Assembly (NCBI GenBank): GCA_964390295.1
Contig: CAYMHR010000018.1
Span: forward strand, 1-27,163
DNA: 27,163 nucleotides
Source of the DNA: RGIG3009 sp964390295
GTDB lineage: Bacteria > Bacillota > Clostridia > Oscillospirales > Acutalibacteraceae
Reading direction: 5' to 3'
The translations under genes and the position numbers were made by a program. The first letter of the stretch is position 1. The number at the start of each line of letters is the position of its first letter. A model generated the notes under the pieces. The model was not told the origin of the DNA, made no database searches, and worked only from the letters and a program-made list of their open reading frames with translations. Below are positions 9,075 through 17,307 of this stretch, piece after piece.

Positions 9075-10295
9075 ATGAATCCGATTGTGAAACGCTTGCT
9101 GGCGGTAGCCGCCGCGGCGTTGCTGCTGGTATACGTGGGGTATCAGGGATATTTGATTTTGGTGTCTCCGCTGGAAACGGAAACGGTGGATCGCGCAACC
9201 GGATACCAAACGGTGGAAACGACCGGCGTGATCTACCGCACGGAAACCGTGCTGGGCGACAAGCCGGAGGGCTATTTGTCCCATACGGTTTCCAATGGCG
9301 GACGGGTATCCCGAAGCGGCACGATCGCCAAGACGTATGCCGGCGAATCGGATGCACTTCAGCAAAAGAAGCTGGATCAGTTGGATGCGGAAATCGCTTT
9401 GCTGGAATCGATCAACGCGCAGGGAACCTCCAACCGGGTGAACCTGTCGACGATCAATCAGCAGATCAACGAAACGTGGCTGTCGCTCGTTTCTGAGGTG
9501 CAGGGCACGACCTTTTCCGATTTGGAGGAGGAGCACACCCGGTTGCTGGAATTGCTGAACAAAAAACAACTGACGATCGGCAGCGCGAAGAATTTTGACG
9601 AGCGATTGACGGCGCTTCGCGCCGAACGCAACGAGCTTGCCGGAACGTTCAAGCCGGCGAGCGGCAGTGTTTCCTCCCCGGCGGCGGGCTATTTTATCAG
9701 CCGTCTGGATGGCTACGAGTCGCTGTGCACGGTGGATGACGTGACCACCCTCACCACGGCGGATATCCGGGAAGTGTTGGCGTATCAGCCGCAGGCGAAC
9801 GAAAACAGTGTCGGTAAAATCGTGGGTGACTACGAGTGGTATTTGGCGTGTACGGTGCCGCTGTCACAGGCGGCGGCGCTGAAAATCGGTGGACAATTGG
9901 AGGTGCGTATGCCGTTTGTGGACGGCAAAGCGATCCCCATGACGTTGATGGCCATCAACAAAAGCACCGACGATACGGCGGCGTTGATTTTTCAGTGCAC
10001 CAACATGAGTCAGGCGTTGTCTACCGTTCGGGTGGAGCAAATTGAGATTCGCCTGCAGGAATACAGCGGGATTCGCATCCCGGACGAAGCGATTCGCTTT
10101 AACGAACGACAGGAGCCGGGCGTTTATGTGCAAGTGGGCAACGTGCTGGCGTTTCGTCGTGTTCGCGTACTGCATTACGACGAAAAAAACCAGGTGTCGA
10201 TTTGCGAGATCGTGGACGACGAAGCCTACGCACAGCTGTACGATAAAATGGTGGTCAAAGGAGAGAATTTGTATGACGGAAAGCTCGTTAAATGA
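9075..10295 (+). CDS. HlyD-like membrane-anchored protein upstream of the division cluster
   Basis: This 406-residue protein has a short cytoplasmic N terminus and one membrane segment (about residues 7-29). The outside region has a HlyD/membrane-fusion layout: a first half-lipoyl stretch (about 50-90), a long coiled coil rich in Leu, Gln and Glu (about 92-190), a return half (SPAAGYFISRLDGYES, 201-216), then beta-rich segments ending near SGIRIPDEAIRF (331-342). No ABC or RND partner gene adjoins it. It overlaps yggS by 23 nt and belongs to the yggS-sepF-ylmH-divIVA unit, hinting at an envelope or division role. The ATG at 9075 is chosen because the transmembrane segment follows directly. 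The ribosome binding site is weak (AAAGGG, 12 nt away). Fold assignment is fairly sure; function is not. Confidence 0.72.
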   Translation: MNPIVKRLLAVAAAALLLVYVGYQGYLILVSPLETETVDRATGYQTVETTGVIYRTETVLGDKPEGYLSHTVSNGGRVSRSGTIAKTYAGESDALQQKKLDQLDAEIALLESINAQGTSNRVNLSTINQQINETWLSLVSEVQGTTFSDLEEEHTRLLELLNKKQLTIGSAKNFDERLTALRAERNELAGTFKPASGSVSSPAAGYFISRLDGYESLCTVDDVTTLTTADIREVLAYQPQANENSVGKIVGDYEWYLACTVPLSQAAALKIGGQLEVRMPFVDGKAIPMTLMAINKSTDDTAALIFQCTNMSQALSTVRVEQIEIRLQEYSGIRIPDEAIRFNERQEPGVYVQVGNVLAFRRVRVLHYDEKNQVSICEIVDDEAYAQLYDKMVVKGENLYDGKLVK

Positions 10296-11001
10296 GTACG
10301 GCTATATCCGTGACAATCTGCAACGCATCGAGGAGCAGATCGAAAAAGCCTGCGATGCCGCCGGGAGACGCCGCGAAGAAGTGACGCTGATGGCGGTGAC
10401 GAAAACGGTGTCGCCGGAGCGGATCAACGCCGCCTTATCGTGCGGTATCACCTGCATCGGTGAGAATCGTGTGCAGGAATTTTTGGAAAAGCAGGCGGAT
10501 TTGCAGCTGCAGGGCGTTCAGGCGCACCTGATCGGACATCTGCAAACCAACAAGGTCAAGCGCATCGTCGGTCAGGTGGACATGATCCAATCGATCGACA
10601 GCGAGCATTTGGCACGGGCCGTTTCGGAGGCCGCGCGGCAAACGCCGCGTGGCTGTGCGGACGTGCTGGTCGAGGTGAATATCGGCGGCGAGGAGTCGAA
10701 AAGCGGCGTGTCACCGTCGCTCTTGCCGGAATTGTTGGAAAAAATTTCGACCTTTTCGGGAATTCGGGTGCGCGGATTGATGGCAATCCCCCCGATTTTG
10801 CCGTCGGAAGCAGAAAAACGCACAATTTTTTCGCAAATGAGAAAACTGTTTATTGACATCAGGGACAAAAATGTAGATAATATAAGTATGGAGATTTTGT
10901 CCATGGGCATGTCGATGGATTACGTGGAAGCTATCCGTGAAGGATCCACGCTGGTTCGGATCGGTTCAGCCATCTTCGGAGCAAGAGAGTATATTAAGTA
11001 A
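10273..11001 (+). CDS. yggS: YggS/PROSC family pyridoxal-phosphate-binding protein
   Basis: Members of this family (YlmE in Bacillus, PLPBP in humans) bind pyridoxal 5'-phosphate without known catalysis and help PLP homeostasis. The 242-residue protein is an alanine-racemase-like TIM barrel. The PLP lysine is K44 in MAVTKTVSPE, HLIGHLQTNK follows, and the phosphate-binding C-terminal segment reads LSMGMSMDY...VRIGSAIFG. The ATG at 10273 lies 23 nt inside the 3' end of the HlyD-like gene and follows AAAGGAGAG, so the two are translationally coupled. Its place immediately before sepF is the usual Firmicutes arrangement. Confidence 0.95.
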   Translation: MTESSLNEYGYIRDNLQRIEEQIEKACDAAGRRREEVTLMAVTKTVSPERINAALSCGITCIGENRVQEFLEKQADLQLQGVQAHLIGHLQTNKVKRIVGQVDMIQSIDSEHLARAVSEAARQTPRGCADVLVEVNIGGEESKSGVSPSLLPELLEKISTFSGIRVRGLMAIPPILPSEAEKRTIFSQMRKLFIDIRDKNVDNISMEILSMGMSMDYVEAIREGSTLVRIGSAIFGAREYIK

Positions 11002-11017
11002 GCAGGAGGAAATAACA

Positions 11018-11458
11018 ATGGGTATTTTCGGAAAATTGCAGGATCTTCTCGGTGAAGCGGAGGACGAGCGCGAATTTCAGGAGGACGGCAACGCCGAGCT
11101 GATGGCGCGTCCCTCCGAACGTGCACAGGCGGAGCCGGACACCACGCGCAAGGGCAATAAGGTCGTGAACATTCACGCGACGGCACAGTTGCAGGTCGTT
11201 TTGGTCAAGCCGGAGCGGTTTGACGATGCCAGCACCATTGCCGATCATCTGAACGCCAAGCGCACGGTCGTGTTGAATTTGGAGTCCTCCAACAAGGACG
11301 TTGCCCGTCGTATTCTGGACTTTTTGAGCGGCGTGGCCTATGCCAACGACGGTCAGATCAAGAAGGTCGCCAACTGCACCTATATCATCACGCCGTACAA
11401 CGTCGGTATTATGGGCGATTTGTTGGACGAACTGGAGAATAATGGCCTGTACTTCTAA
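11018..11458 (+). CDS. sepF: Cell division protein SepF
   Basis: SepF polymerises into rings that bundle FtsZ filaments and anchors the Z ring to the membrane. The 146-residue protein begins with an amphipathic candidate membrane helix (MGIFGKLQDLLGE), continues with an acidic, variable linker to about residue 50, and ends with the compact SepF domain (VVLVKPERFDDA, VVLNLESSNKDVARRILDF, YIITPYNVGIM). The ATG at 11018 follows AGGAGG with an 8-nt spacer. It overlaps ylmH by 17 nt. The ylmG gene that often follows sepF is absent here. Confidence 0.95.
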   Translation: MGIFGKLQDLLGEAEDEREFQEDGNAELMARPSERAQAEPDTTRKGNKVVNIHATAQLQVVLVKPERFDDASTIADHLNAKRTVVLNLESSNKDVARRILDFLSGVAYANDGQIKKVANCTYIITPYNVGIMGDLLDELENNGLYF

Positions 11459-12209
11459 TACGCCGGAGGAGGACGCGCTGCTGCGTGCCCGTGTCGAGGA
11501 TGCGTGTCAGTTGTGCTACGAACGCTCGTGTCCCCGTTTTGTCGGTTTTTTGGATGAACACCGGCAGGCGGTGGCACGAGCCGTCTTGCATGAAAAGGGC
11601 GAAACCAACGCTTTGTTTTTCGGCGGCTATCCGGAGGCAGAGCGCGTTTTGCTGGGCGTTTTTCCTTCGTTTTTCACCCCGGAGCCGGCACTGTTTCCGG
11701 TTCGCGCCGTAGCGTTTAATTACCGTTCGGTCGCCACGGTTACGCACCGAGACGTGCTGGGTGCTCTGCTGGCCACCGGTATCCGCCGGGATAAGCTGGG
11801 GGATATTGTGTGCACGCCGGGGCGAGCCGTTGTGCTGGCCGATGAGGAGCTGGCTCCGTTTTTGGCGGAGACGGTTACGAAAATCGGACGCGAAGGCGTT
11901 CGTGCGGACTATCCGTTCGAAGGGGAAATTGCGGTTCAGCGCGAGCTGAGGGAATGGCAGGATACGGTGCCGTCGCCGCGGCTGGACGCGGTGCTTCACG
12001 TGGCGCTGCGCACGTCACGTGAGGAAGCGGCTCGCCGCATCGTGGCCGGTACCGTTTCCGTCAACCACTTGCCGGAGCTGTCTGTGTCGGCGGTGGTGCG
12101 CGAGGGCGACGTTTTGTCGGTGCGCGGTGCCGGTCGGTTTCGCGTGGCGCAGATTGGGCCGGTCACACGCAAGGGCCGGCTGGTTATTCGGTTGGAACAA
12201 TATCTTTGA
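11442..12209 (+). CDS. ylmH: YlmH-type S4-domain RNA-binding protein
   Basis: YlmH proteins sit in the Firmicutes division cluster; the family has been linked to division and to ribosome or peptidyl-tRNA quality control. The 255-residue protein has an N-terminal helical part, a central conserved stretch (VTHRDVLGALLATGIRRDKLGDI), and a C-terminal S4 RNA-binding domain (about 175-250; RLDAVLHVALRTSREEA and the GTVSVN turn). The ATG at 11442 lies inside the last codons of sepF (17-nt overlap) and follows GGAG at short spacing; the next gene is divIVA, 22 nt away. The N-terminal start is the least certain part. Confidence 0.9.
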   Translation: MACTSNTPEEDALLRARVEDACQLCYERSCPRFVGFLDEHRQAVARAVLHEKGETNALFFGGYPEAERVLLGVFPSFFTPEPALFPVRAVAFNYRSVATVTHRDVLGALLATGIRRDKLGDIVCTPGRAVVLADEELAPFLAETVTKIGREGVRADYPFEGEIAVQRELREWQDTVPSPRLDAVLHVALRTSREEAARRIVAGTVSVNHLPELSVSAVVREGDVLSVRGAGRFRVAQIGPVTRKGRLVIRLEQYL

Positions 12210-12231
12210 ATGCTTGAAGGAGGAATTTCTT

Positions 12232-12963
12232 GTGATGACCTTGGAAAACATTCGTAACGTGGAATTTAATCGCGGCCGCGGCTATCGTGCCGAAGAAGTC
12301 GATGATTTTATCGACGCCTGTGCCGATACGGTGCAGCAGTTGATGCAGGAAAAAGAGGAACTCAACCAGAAAATGAAGCTGTTGGCGGATAAGCTGGTCG
12401 AATACCGCAACGATGAGGACAGCATCCGGGCGGCGTTGCTCAATGCCCAGCGCACCGGCGACACGGTGTTGCGCGAGGCGGAGCAGAAAGCGCAGCAGAC
12501 GATCGAAAGCGCCAAAGCGGAGGCGGAGCAGGCTCGTCGGCAAGTGTTGGCGCAAATCGAAGCGGAAAAAGCCGAGCTGGAACGCACCCGGCAGGAGGTC
12601 GCGGCGTTTAAGGCGCGGATGCTGACGCTGTACAAGGAACATCTGGAATTGTTGCAGATGCTTCCCGAACCGGTGGCCGCGGAGCCGGAGCCGACGGCGG
12701 AGGCCTCGGTGCCGGAAGCCGTTGCCGAGATCGAGGAGGTTGCGACTTCCGAGGCGGTGCCGGAGGCACCGAAGCCGGAGGAAGCCCCCGCGACGGACGA
12801 CGTGGTGGTGGCCCCTCCGATCGAGGAGGTCGTTCCCGTTGCCGATCAGGAGGAACCGATGAAGCCGGTTTCCCGGTTTTCTAACCTGAAATTTGGCAAC
12901 GATTACGACATTCATACCGACGATGACGATGATCCGTCGCCGCGCCGCAGAAGACGTAAGTAA
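12232..12963 (+). CDS. divIVA: Cell division/polarity protein DivIVA
   Basis: DivIVA binds negatively curved membrane at septa and poles and recruits partners. The 243-residue protein starts with the conserved membrane-binding module (ENIRNVEFNRGRGYRAEEVDDFID), followed by a long coiled coil (about 30-140). The tail is low-complexity, rich in Pro, Glu, Ala and Val (about 145-210), and ends in an acidic Asp run followed by RRRRRK. The GTG at 12232 is chosen because AGGAGG lies 8 nt upstream, the same spacing as in sepF and the YlbF-type gene; the next codon is ATG at 12235 and could be the true start. The tail is longer and more charged than in B. subtilis DivIVA (about 164 residues). Confidence 0.93.
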   Translation: MMTLENIRNVEFNRGRGYRAEEVDDFIDACADTVQQLMQEKEELNQKMKLLADKLVEYRNDEDSIRAALLNAQRTGDTVLREAEQKAQQTIESAKAEAEQARRQVLAQIEAEKAELERTRQEVAAFKARMLTLYKEHLELLQMLPEPVAAEPEPTAEASVPEAVAEIEEVATSEAVPEAPKPEEAPATDDVVVAPPIEEVVPVADQEEPMKPVSRFSNLKFGNDYDIHTDDDDDPSPRRRRRK

Positions 12964-12992
12964 CAGGAAGCTCTATCAAAGGAGATAACGTA

Positions 12993-15788
12993 ATGCAACA
13001 GCAGGATTATAATCAAACCATCAATTTGCCCCAGACGGAATTTCCCATGCGCGGCAACTTGCCGCAACGGGAGCCGCAGTTTTTGGAGTACTGGGATCAA
13101 CAGCACGTTTACGAAGAAGTTGTCAAAAAGAACGAGGGCAAGCCGCGCTTTGTGTTGCACGACGGGCCTCCTTATGCCAACGGCAACATCCATATCGGTA
13201 CGGCGCTGAACAAAATTATTAAGGATATGATCGTGCGGTACCGCAACATGAGCGGATATCAGGCCCCCTTTGTTCCGGGCTTTGACACGCACGGCTTGCC
13301 GATCGAATTGAAGGCGCGCGCCAAGGTGGGCACCGACAAGGCGTTGTCGATGTCACCGGTGGAGTTGCGCGATATTTGCCGGGATTTTGCCATCGGGTAC
13401 GTCCACGACCAAACGGAGCAGTTTAAGCGTTTGGGCGTGCTGGGCGATTGGAACAATCCGTATATTACGCTCCGCCCCGAATTTGAGGCGCGTCAGATCG
13501 AAGTGTTTGGCGAAATGGCCACGAAGGGCTACATTTACAAGGGCTTGAAGCCGGTGTATTGGTGCCCCGAATGTCACACGGCACTGGCCGAAGCGGAAAT
13601 TGAGTACGGGGAGGACCCGTGCTATTCCGTGTACGTCAAATTCCCGGTTGCCGACGAGCGCGGCGTGCTGTCCGCCAAGGGTGTTGATCCTGCCAAGACG
13701 TTCTTTGTGATTTGGACGACGACCACCTGGACTCTGCCGGCCAACCTGGCGATTTGTCTGGGCCCGGATTTCACCTATCAGGTGGTGCAGTGCGGCGATG
13801 AAAACTATATTTTGGCCGAAGCCCTGACGGAGGAGACGCTGGCGGCCGCCGGTATTACCGAATACCGGGTGCTGGCGACGTTCCGCGGCAGCGAGCTGGA
13901 GTACATGACGGCCAAGCATCCCTTCCTGGATCGTGAATCCCTGATCATCGTGGGTGATCACGTGACGCTGGAAAGCGGTACCGGTTGCGTTCATACCGCA
14001 CCGGGACACGGCGTGGATGACTTTAACGTGTGCAAAAAGTACGAGCAGATCGGCATTGTGGTCCCGGTGGACGGCGAAGGCCGCATGACCGAAGAAGCCG
14101 GCCCGATCTGTGCCGGTATGACGACCGATGAGGCGAATAAAGCCATTGCCATTCACATGGACCAAACCGGCTCCCTGCTGGCGATGAAGAAAATCGTTCA
14201 CCAATATCCGCACTGCTGGCGTTGCAAAAAGCCGGTGCTGTTCCGCGCCACTGCGCAGTGGTTCTGCTCGGTTGACAGCTTTAAGGACGACGCGGTGCGC
14301 GCCATCCGGGAAGTGAAATGGATGCCGTCGTGGGGCGAGGATCGTATCATTTCCATGGTGCGCGAGCGCAGTGACTGGTGCATTTCCCGTCAGCGTTTGT
14401 GGGGCGTGCCGATCCCGATCTTCTATTGTGAGGAATGTGGCGAGCCGATCATCGACGGCGCGTTTATTCAGGCGGTGTCCGAGCTGTTCCGCAAGGAGGG
14501 CTCCAACGGCTGGTATACTCACGAGGCAGATGAAATTTTGCCGCAGGGAGCTACCTGCCCGCACTGCGGCGCACATCACTTCCGCAAGGAAAGCGACATC
14601 ATGGACGTGTGGTTCGATTCCGGTTCCACCCATGCCGCCGTGCTGAAGGAGCGCCCAGAGCTGAACTATCCCGCCGATTTGTACATGGAGGGCGCCGACC
14701 AATATCGCGGCTGGTTCCAGTCGTCACTGTTGACCTCGGTGGCCTGCACCGGGAAAGCCCCCTATAAAGCGGTGCTGACGCACGGCTGGGTCGTGGACGG
14801 CGAAGGCAAGGCGATGCATAAATCGTTGGGCAACGCCATTTCGCCCGATGAGGTAATCAAAAGCTACGGCGCGGAAATCCTGCGTTTGTGGGTGGCGTCG
14901 TTGGATTATCGCGTGGACGTGCGCCTGTCCAAGGATATTTTGAAGCAGTTGTCGGAGGCGTACCGCAAGGTGCGGAACACCGCCCGGTACATTCTCGGCA
15001 ACCTGTACGACTTTAATCCCAATACGGATTGCGTGACCGACGACAAGCTGTTGGATATTGACCGCTGGGCACTGCTTCGCTTGGAGCAGGTGGTGGCGAC
15101 GGTGCGCGAAGCGTATGACAATTACGAATTCCACGATGCGTTCTATGCCATGCACCACTTCTGCGTGGTGGATTTGTCCAACTTCTATTTGGACGTGCTG
15201 AAGGATCGCTTGTATATTGAAGCCAAGAACGGCGAAAAGCGTCGTGCGGCGCAAACGGCGATTTACCGCATTTTGAATACACTGACGCGTATGCTGGCAC
15301 CGATTTTGGCATTTACCGCCGAGGAAATCTGGTCGTATTTGCCGCATACCGACGACGAAGACCCGCGTTCGGTCATGCTGAATGAAATCCCGCAGCCGAA
15401 GCCGGCTTCCGATCCAGAGTTCGAAGCCACGTGGGAACGCATCCATGCCATCCGCGACGACGTGCAGAAGGTGCTGGAGGCGGCACGCGCTTCCAAGCTG
15501 ATCGGCAGCTCGCTGGAGGCCAAGGTTACGCTGTTCTGCGACGGCGAGCTGTTGCCGTTTGTGCAGTCGGTGAAGGAGCTGTTGCCGACCGTGCTGATCG
15601 TGTCGCAGGTTGAGCTGCAGGGCGAAGGTCAGGGCGACTATACCGGTGACGTAGCGGGGCTGACCGTTTCCGTGGCGCACGCCGACGGCGGCAAATGCTG
15701 CCGTTGCTGGTCGTACAGCGATACCGTTCGCGAGGACGGCGAAGCGGCCGGCTTGTGTGCACGCTGTGCAGAGCTGCTTGGTCTGTAA
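12993..15788 (+). CDS. ileS: Isoleucyl-tRNA synthetase
   Basis: IleRS charges tRNA-Ile and edits misactivated valine. The 931 residues have the HIGH-type motif as HIGT (67-70), a CP1 editing domain with WTTTTWTLPANLA and GTGCVHTAPGHG, and the second class I signature as KAMHKSLGN (606-614), where bacterial enzymes more often have KMSKS. The anticodon domain follows, then a C-terminal zinc finger (CCRCW and LCARC). Extra Cys pairs (CPEC, CWRC, CEEC, CPHC) also occur. AAAGGAGA precedes the ATG at 7-nt spacing. There is no room for a T-box leader in the 29-nt gap after divIVA, so any regulation must come from upstream. The C-terminal zinc site marks the type 1 bacterial form. Confidence 0.97.
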   Translation: MQQQDYNQTINLPQTEFPMRGNLPQREPQFLEYWDQQHVYEEVVKKNEGKPRFVLHDGPPYANGNIHIGTALNKIIKDMIVRYRNMSGYQAPFVPGFDTHGLPIELKARAKVGTDKALSMSPVELRDICRDFAIGYVHDQTEQFKRLGVLGDWNNPYITLRPEFEARQIEVFGEMATKGYIYKGLKPVYWCPECHTALAEAEIEYGEDPCYSVYVKFPVADERGVLSAKGVDPAKTFFVIWTTTTWTLPANLAICLGPDFTYQVVQCGDENYILAEALTEETLAAAGITEYRVLATFRGSELEYMTAKHPFLDRESLIIVGDHVTLESGTGCVHTAPGHGVDDFNVCKKYEQIGIVVPVDGEGRMTEEAGPICAGMTTDEANKAIAIHMDQTGSLLAMKKIVHQYPHCWRCKKPVLFRATAQWFCSVDSFKDDAVRAIREVKWMPSWGEDRIISMVRERSDWCISRQRLWGVPIPIFYCEECGEPIIDGAFIQAVSELFRKEGSNGWYTHEADEILPQGATCPHCGAHHFRKESDIMDVWFDSGSTHAAVLKERPELNYPADLYMEGADQYRGWFQSSLLTSVACTGKAPYKAVLTHGWVVDGEGKAMHKSLGNAISPDEVIKSYGAEILRLWVASLDYRVDVRLSKDILKQLSEAYRKVRNTARYILGNLYDFNPNTDCVTDDKLLDIDRWALLRLEQVVATVREAYDNYEFHDAFYAMHHFCVVDLSNFYLDVLKDRLYIEAKNGEKRRAAQTAIYRILNTLTRMLAPILAFTAEEIWSYLPHTDDEDPRSVMLNEIPQPKPASDPEFEATWERIHAIRDDVQKVLEAARASKLIGSSLEAKVTLFCDGELLPFVQSVKELLPTVLIVSQVELQGEGQGDYTGDVAGLTVSVAHADGGKCCRCWSYSDTVREDGEAAGLCARCAELLGL

Positions 15789-15804
15789 GCAGGGGGCGGC
15801 CGGA

Positions 15805-16314
15805 ATGTTTCAGTGCATGATTTTAGCGATAACGGCCGTGCTGGTCGGTGCGGATCAGCTGACAAAATGGTTGGCGGTGACGTATCTGCGGAGTAGCGAC
15901 GCCGTTACGGTAATCCCTCGCGTATTGGATTTTTCCTATGCCGAAAACACCGGCGCGGCTTTCAGTATTCTGTCCGGTGAGCGGTGGTTTCTGATCGTTA
16001 TCACGCTGATTGTTATGATCGCCCTGGCGGTATTTGTGCTGTTGGGCCGGTTTCGCCGGTATTGGCTGTTTAACGTCAGTGCAACGCTGATCTTGGCAGG
16101 CGGAATCGGCAATTTGATCGATCGCCTGTTGCAGGGCTACGTGGTGGATTTTATTCGTGTGACCTTTATGGATTTTCCGATCTTCAACGTGGCGGATTGC
16201 TTTGTGGTGATCGGCTCGGTGCTGTTGCTGATCTTTTTCTGCTTTGTTTACGAGGACAAAGCGGTAGCGGAGGCTTCTCATGGAAAAACGACTGACGATT
16301 CTTCCGGAGGATGA
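15805..16314 (+). CDS. lspA: Lipoprotein signal peptidase (signal peptidase II)
   Basis: LspA cleaves signal peptides from diacylglyceryl-modified prolipoproteins in the membrane. The 169-residue protein has four hydrophobic segments (about 2-20, 60-80, 88-106, 125-148) and the family motifs ADQLTK (16-21), NTGAAFSIL (48-56), GGIGNLIDR (99-107), VVDFI with the first catalytic Asp (D115), and FNVADCF with the second (D131). The ATG at 15805 follows AGGGGG by 8 nt; an earlier ATG at 15757 overlaps ileS and is unlikely. The last 35 nt overlap rluD, and the C-terminal tail after the fourth helix is polar and probably dispensable. Confidence 0.95.
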   Translation: MFQCMILAITAVLVGADQLTKWLAVTYLRSSDAVTVIPRVLDFSYAENTGAAFSILSGERWFLIVITLIVMIALAVFVLLGRFRRYWLFNVSATLILAGGIGNLIDRLLQGYVVDFIRVTFMDFPIFNVADCFVVIGSVLLLIFFCFVYEDKAVAEASHGKTTDDSSGG

Positions 16315-17188
16315 GGGGAAGCGCGTGGACCGGTTTTTGGCGGAAGCGTTATCGGTGACGCGCTCCCAAGCACAAAAGTGGCTGGAGCAGGGACAAGTGA
16401 CGATCGACGGACGGGTGCTTTCTAAAAGCGCCCGTCTCTTGCAAGACACGGTTATGGTGGTGACGATCCCGGAGCCACAGCCGTGTCAGGCACAGCCGCA
16501 GGATATTCCGCTGGACGTTGTGTACGAGGACGACGATCTGCTGGTGGTCAACAAGCCGAAGGGGATGGTTGTGCATCCTGCCGCCGGTAATCCGGACGGC
16601 ACTCTGGTCAACGCGTTGCTGGCTCATTGTCCACAGGGGTTGTCCGGCATCAACGGCGTGATGCGACCCGGTATCGTGCATCGCATCGATAAGGATACGA
16701 GCGGCTTGCTGATCGTCGCTAAAAACGACCGCGCTCACCAAGGACTGGCACAGCAGATCAAGGAGCACAGCTTTACTCGGATGTACGAGGCGGTGATTGT
16801 GGGGCATCTGCGTGAGCCGCAGGGCATGGTGGATGCACCGATCGGCCGTCATCCGACGCAACGCAAAAAAATGGCGGTCACCGAGCGCAACAGCAAGCCG
16901 GCGACGACGCATTACACGGTGCTGGAGGAGCTCCCCGGCTATTCTTACGTCCGCCTGAAGCTGGAAACGGGACGCACGCATCAAATTCGGGTGCACATGG
17001 CCTATTTGGGGCATCCGGTTGCCGGTGACGCCGTTTACGGCGGAGCCAAGCAACCGCCGGAGCTCCACGGGCAATGCCTGCATGCGCGGCATATCGGCTT
17101 TCGACACCCCGTAACCGGCGAGTGGCTGGAATTTGACAGTCCGTTGCCGGCGTACTTCGAAGCGTTTTTGCAAAAGCTTCGCGCCTGA
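16280..17188 (+). CDS. rluD: RluD-family 23S rRNA pseudouridine synthase
   Basis: This enzyme family isomerises uridines in 23S rRNA. The 302 residues hold an N-terminal S4 domain (about 13-60, VDRFLAEAL...LEQGQVTIDGRV), a linker, and the catalytic RluA-type domain with HRIDKDTSGLL (from residue 134) carrying the catalytic Asp D137, then LETGRTHQIRVHM and HPVAGDAVYGG. The ATG at 16280 follows GGAGG at 6 nt and lies 35 nt inside lspA, a strong sign of coupling. In B. subtilis the orthologue ylyB also follows lspA. It is the last gene of the long plus-strand string; no hairpin terminator is visible after it. RluD versus another RluA paralogue is inferred from context. Confidence 0.93.
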   Translation: MEKRLTILPEDEGKRVDRFLAEALSVTRSQAQKWLEQGQVTIDGRVLSKSARLLQDTVMVVTIPEPQPCQAQPQDIPLDVVYEDDDLLVVNKPKGMVVHPAAGNPDGTLVNALLAHCPQGLSGINGVMRPGIVHRIDKDTSGLLIVAKNDRAHQGLAQQIKEHSFTRMYEAVIVGHLREPQGMVDAPIGRHPTQRKKMAVTERNSKPATTHYTVLEELPGYSYVRLKLETGRTHQIRVHMAYLGHPVAGDAVYGGAKQPPELHGQCLHARHIGFRHPVTGEWLEFDSPLPAYFEAFLQKLRA

Positions 17189-17226
17189 GGGAACGATATT
17201 TTTTTGCAAGAAACGGCTGGCAGGTA

Positions 17227-17255
17227 TTGACTTTTGAAAACGGACGACGTATACT
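17227..17255 (+). promoter_or_regulatory. Strong sigma-A-type promoter of the ABC exporter operon
   Basis: TTGACT (17227-17232) and TATACT (17250-17255) are separated by exactly 17 bp. Transcription should begin near 17262, giving a leader of about 80 nt that contains both GTTAGC palindromes before the ribosome binding site. Confidence 0.82.
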
Positions 17256-17263
17256 TTATATGA

Positions 17264-17280
17264 AGTTAGCAGCGGCTAAC
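17264..17280. promoter_or_regulatory. Operator-like palindrome, copy 1 (GTTAGC-N4-GCTAAC)
   Basis: The 17-bp block AGTTAGCAGCGGCTAAC contains a perfect 6-bp inverted repeat with a 4-bp centre. It starts 9 bp after the -10 box, roughly at +3 of the predicted transcript, where a bound repressor would block initiation. A second copy 44 bp downstream differs at only two central positions. The regulator is not encoded in the window. Confidence 0.7.
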
Positions 17281-17307
17281 ACGGCTGCTGCTATATTAAA
17301 AACCGCG

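Noticed and set aside
12964..12992. T-box leader before ileS
   Set aside because: Only 29 nt separate divIVA and ileS, with no room for a specifier stem or antiterminator.
13353..14702. Open frame of 449 codons antisense to ileS
   Set aside because: Shadow of ileS; composition is atypical for a protein and no ribosome binding site or domain is seen.
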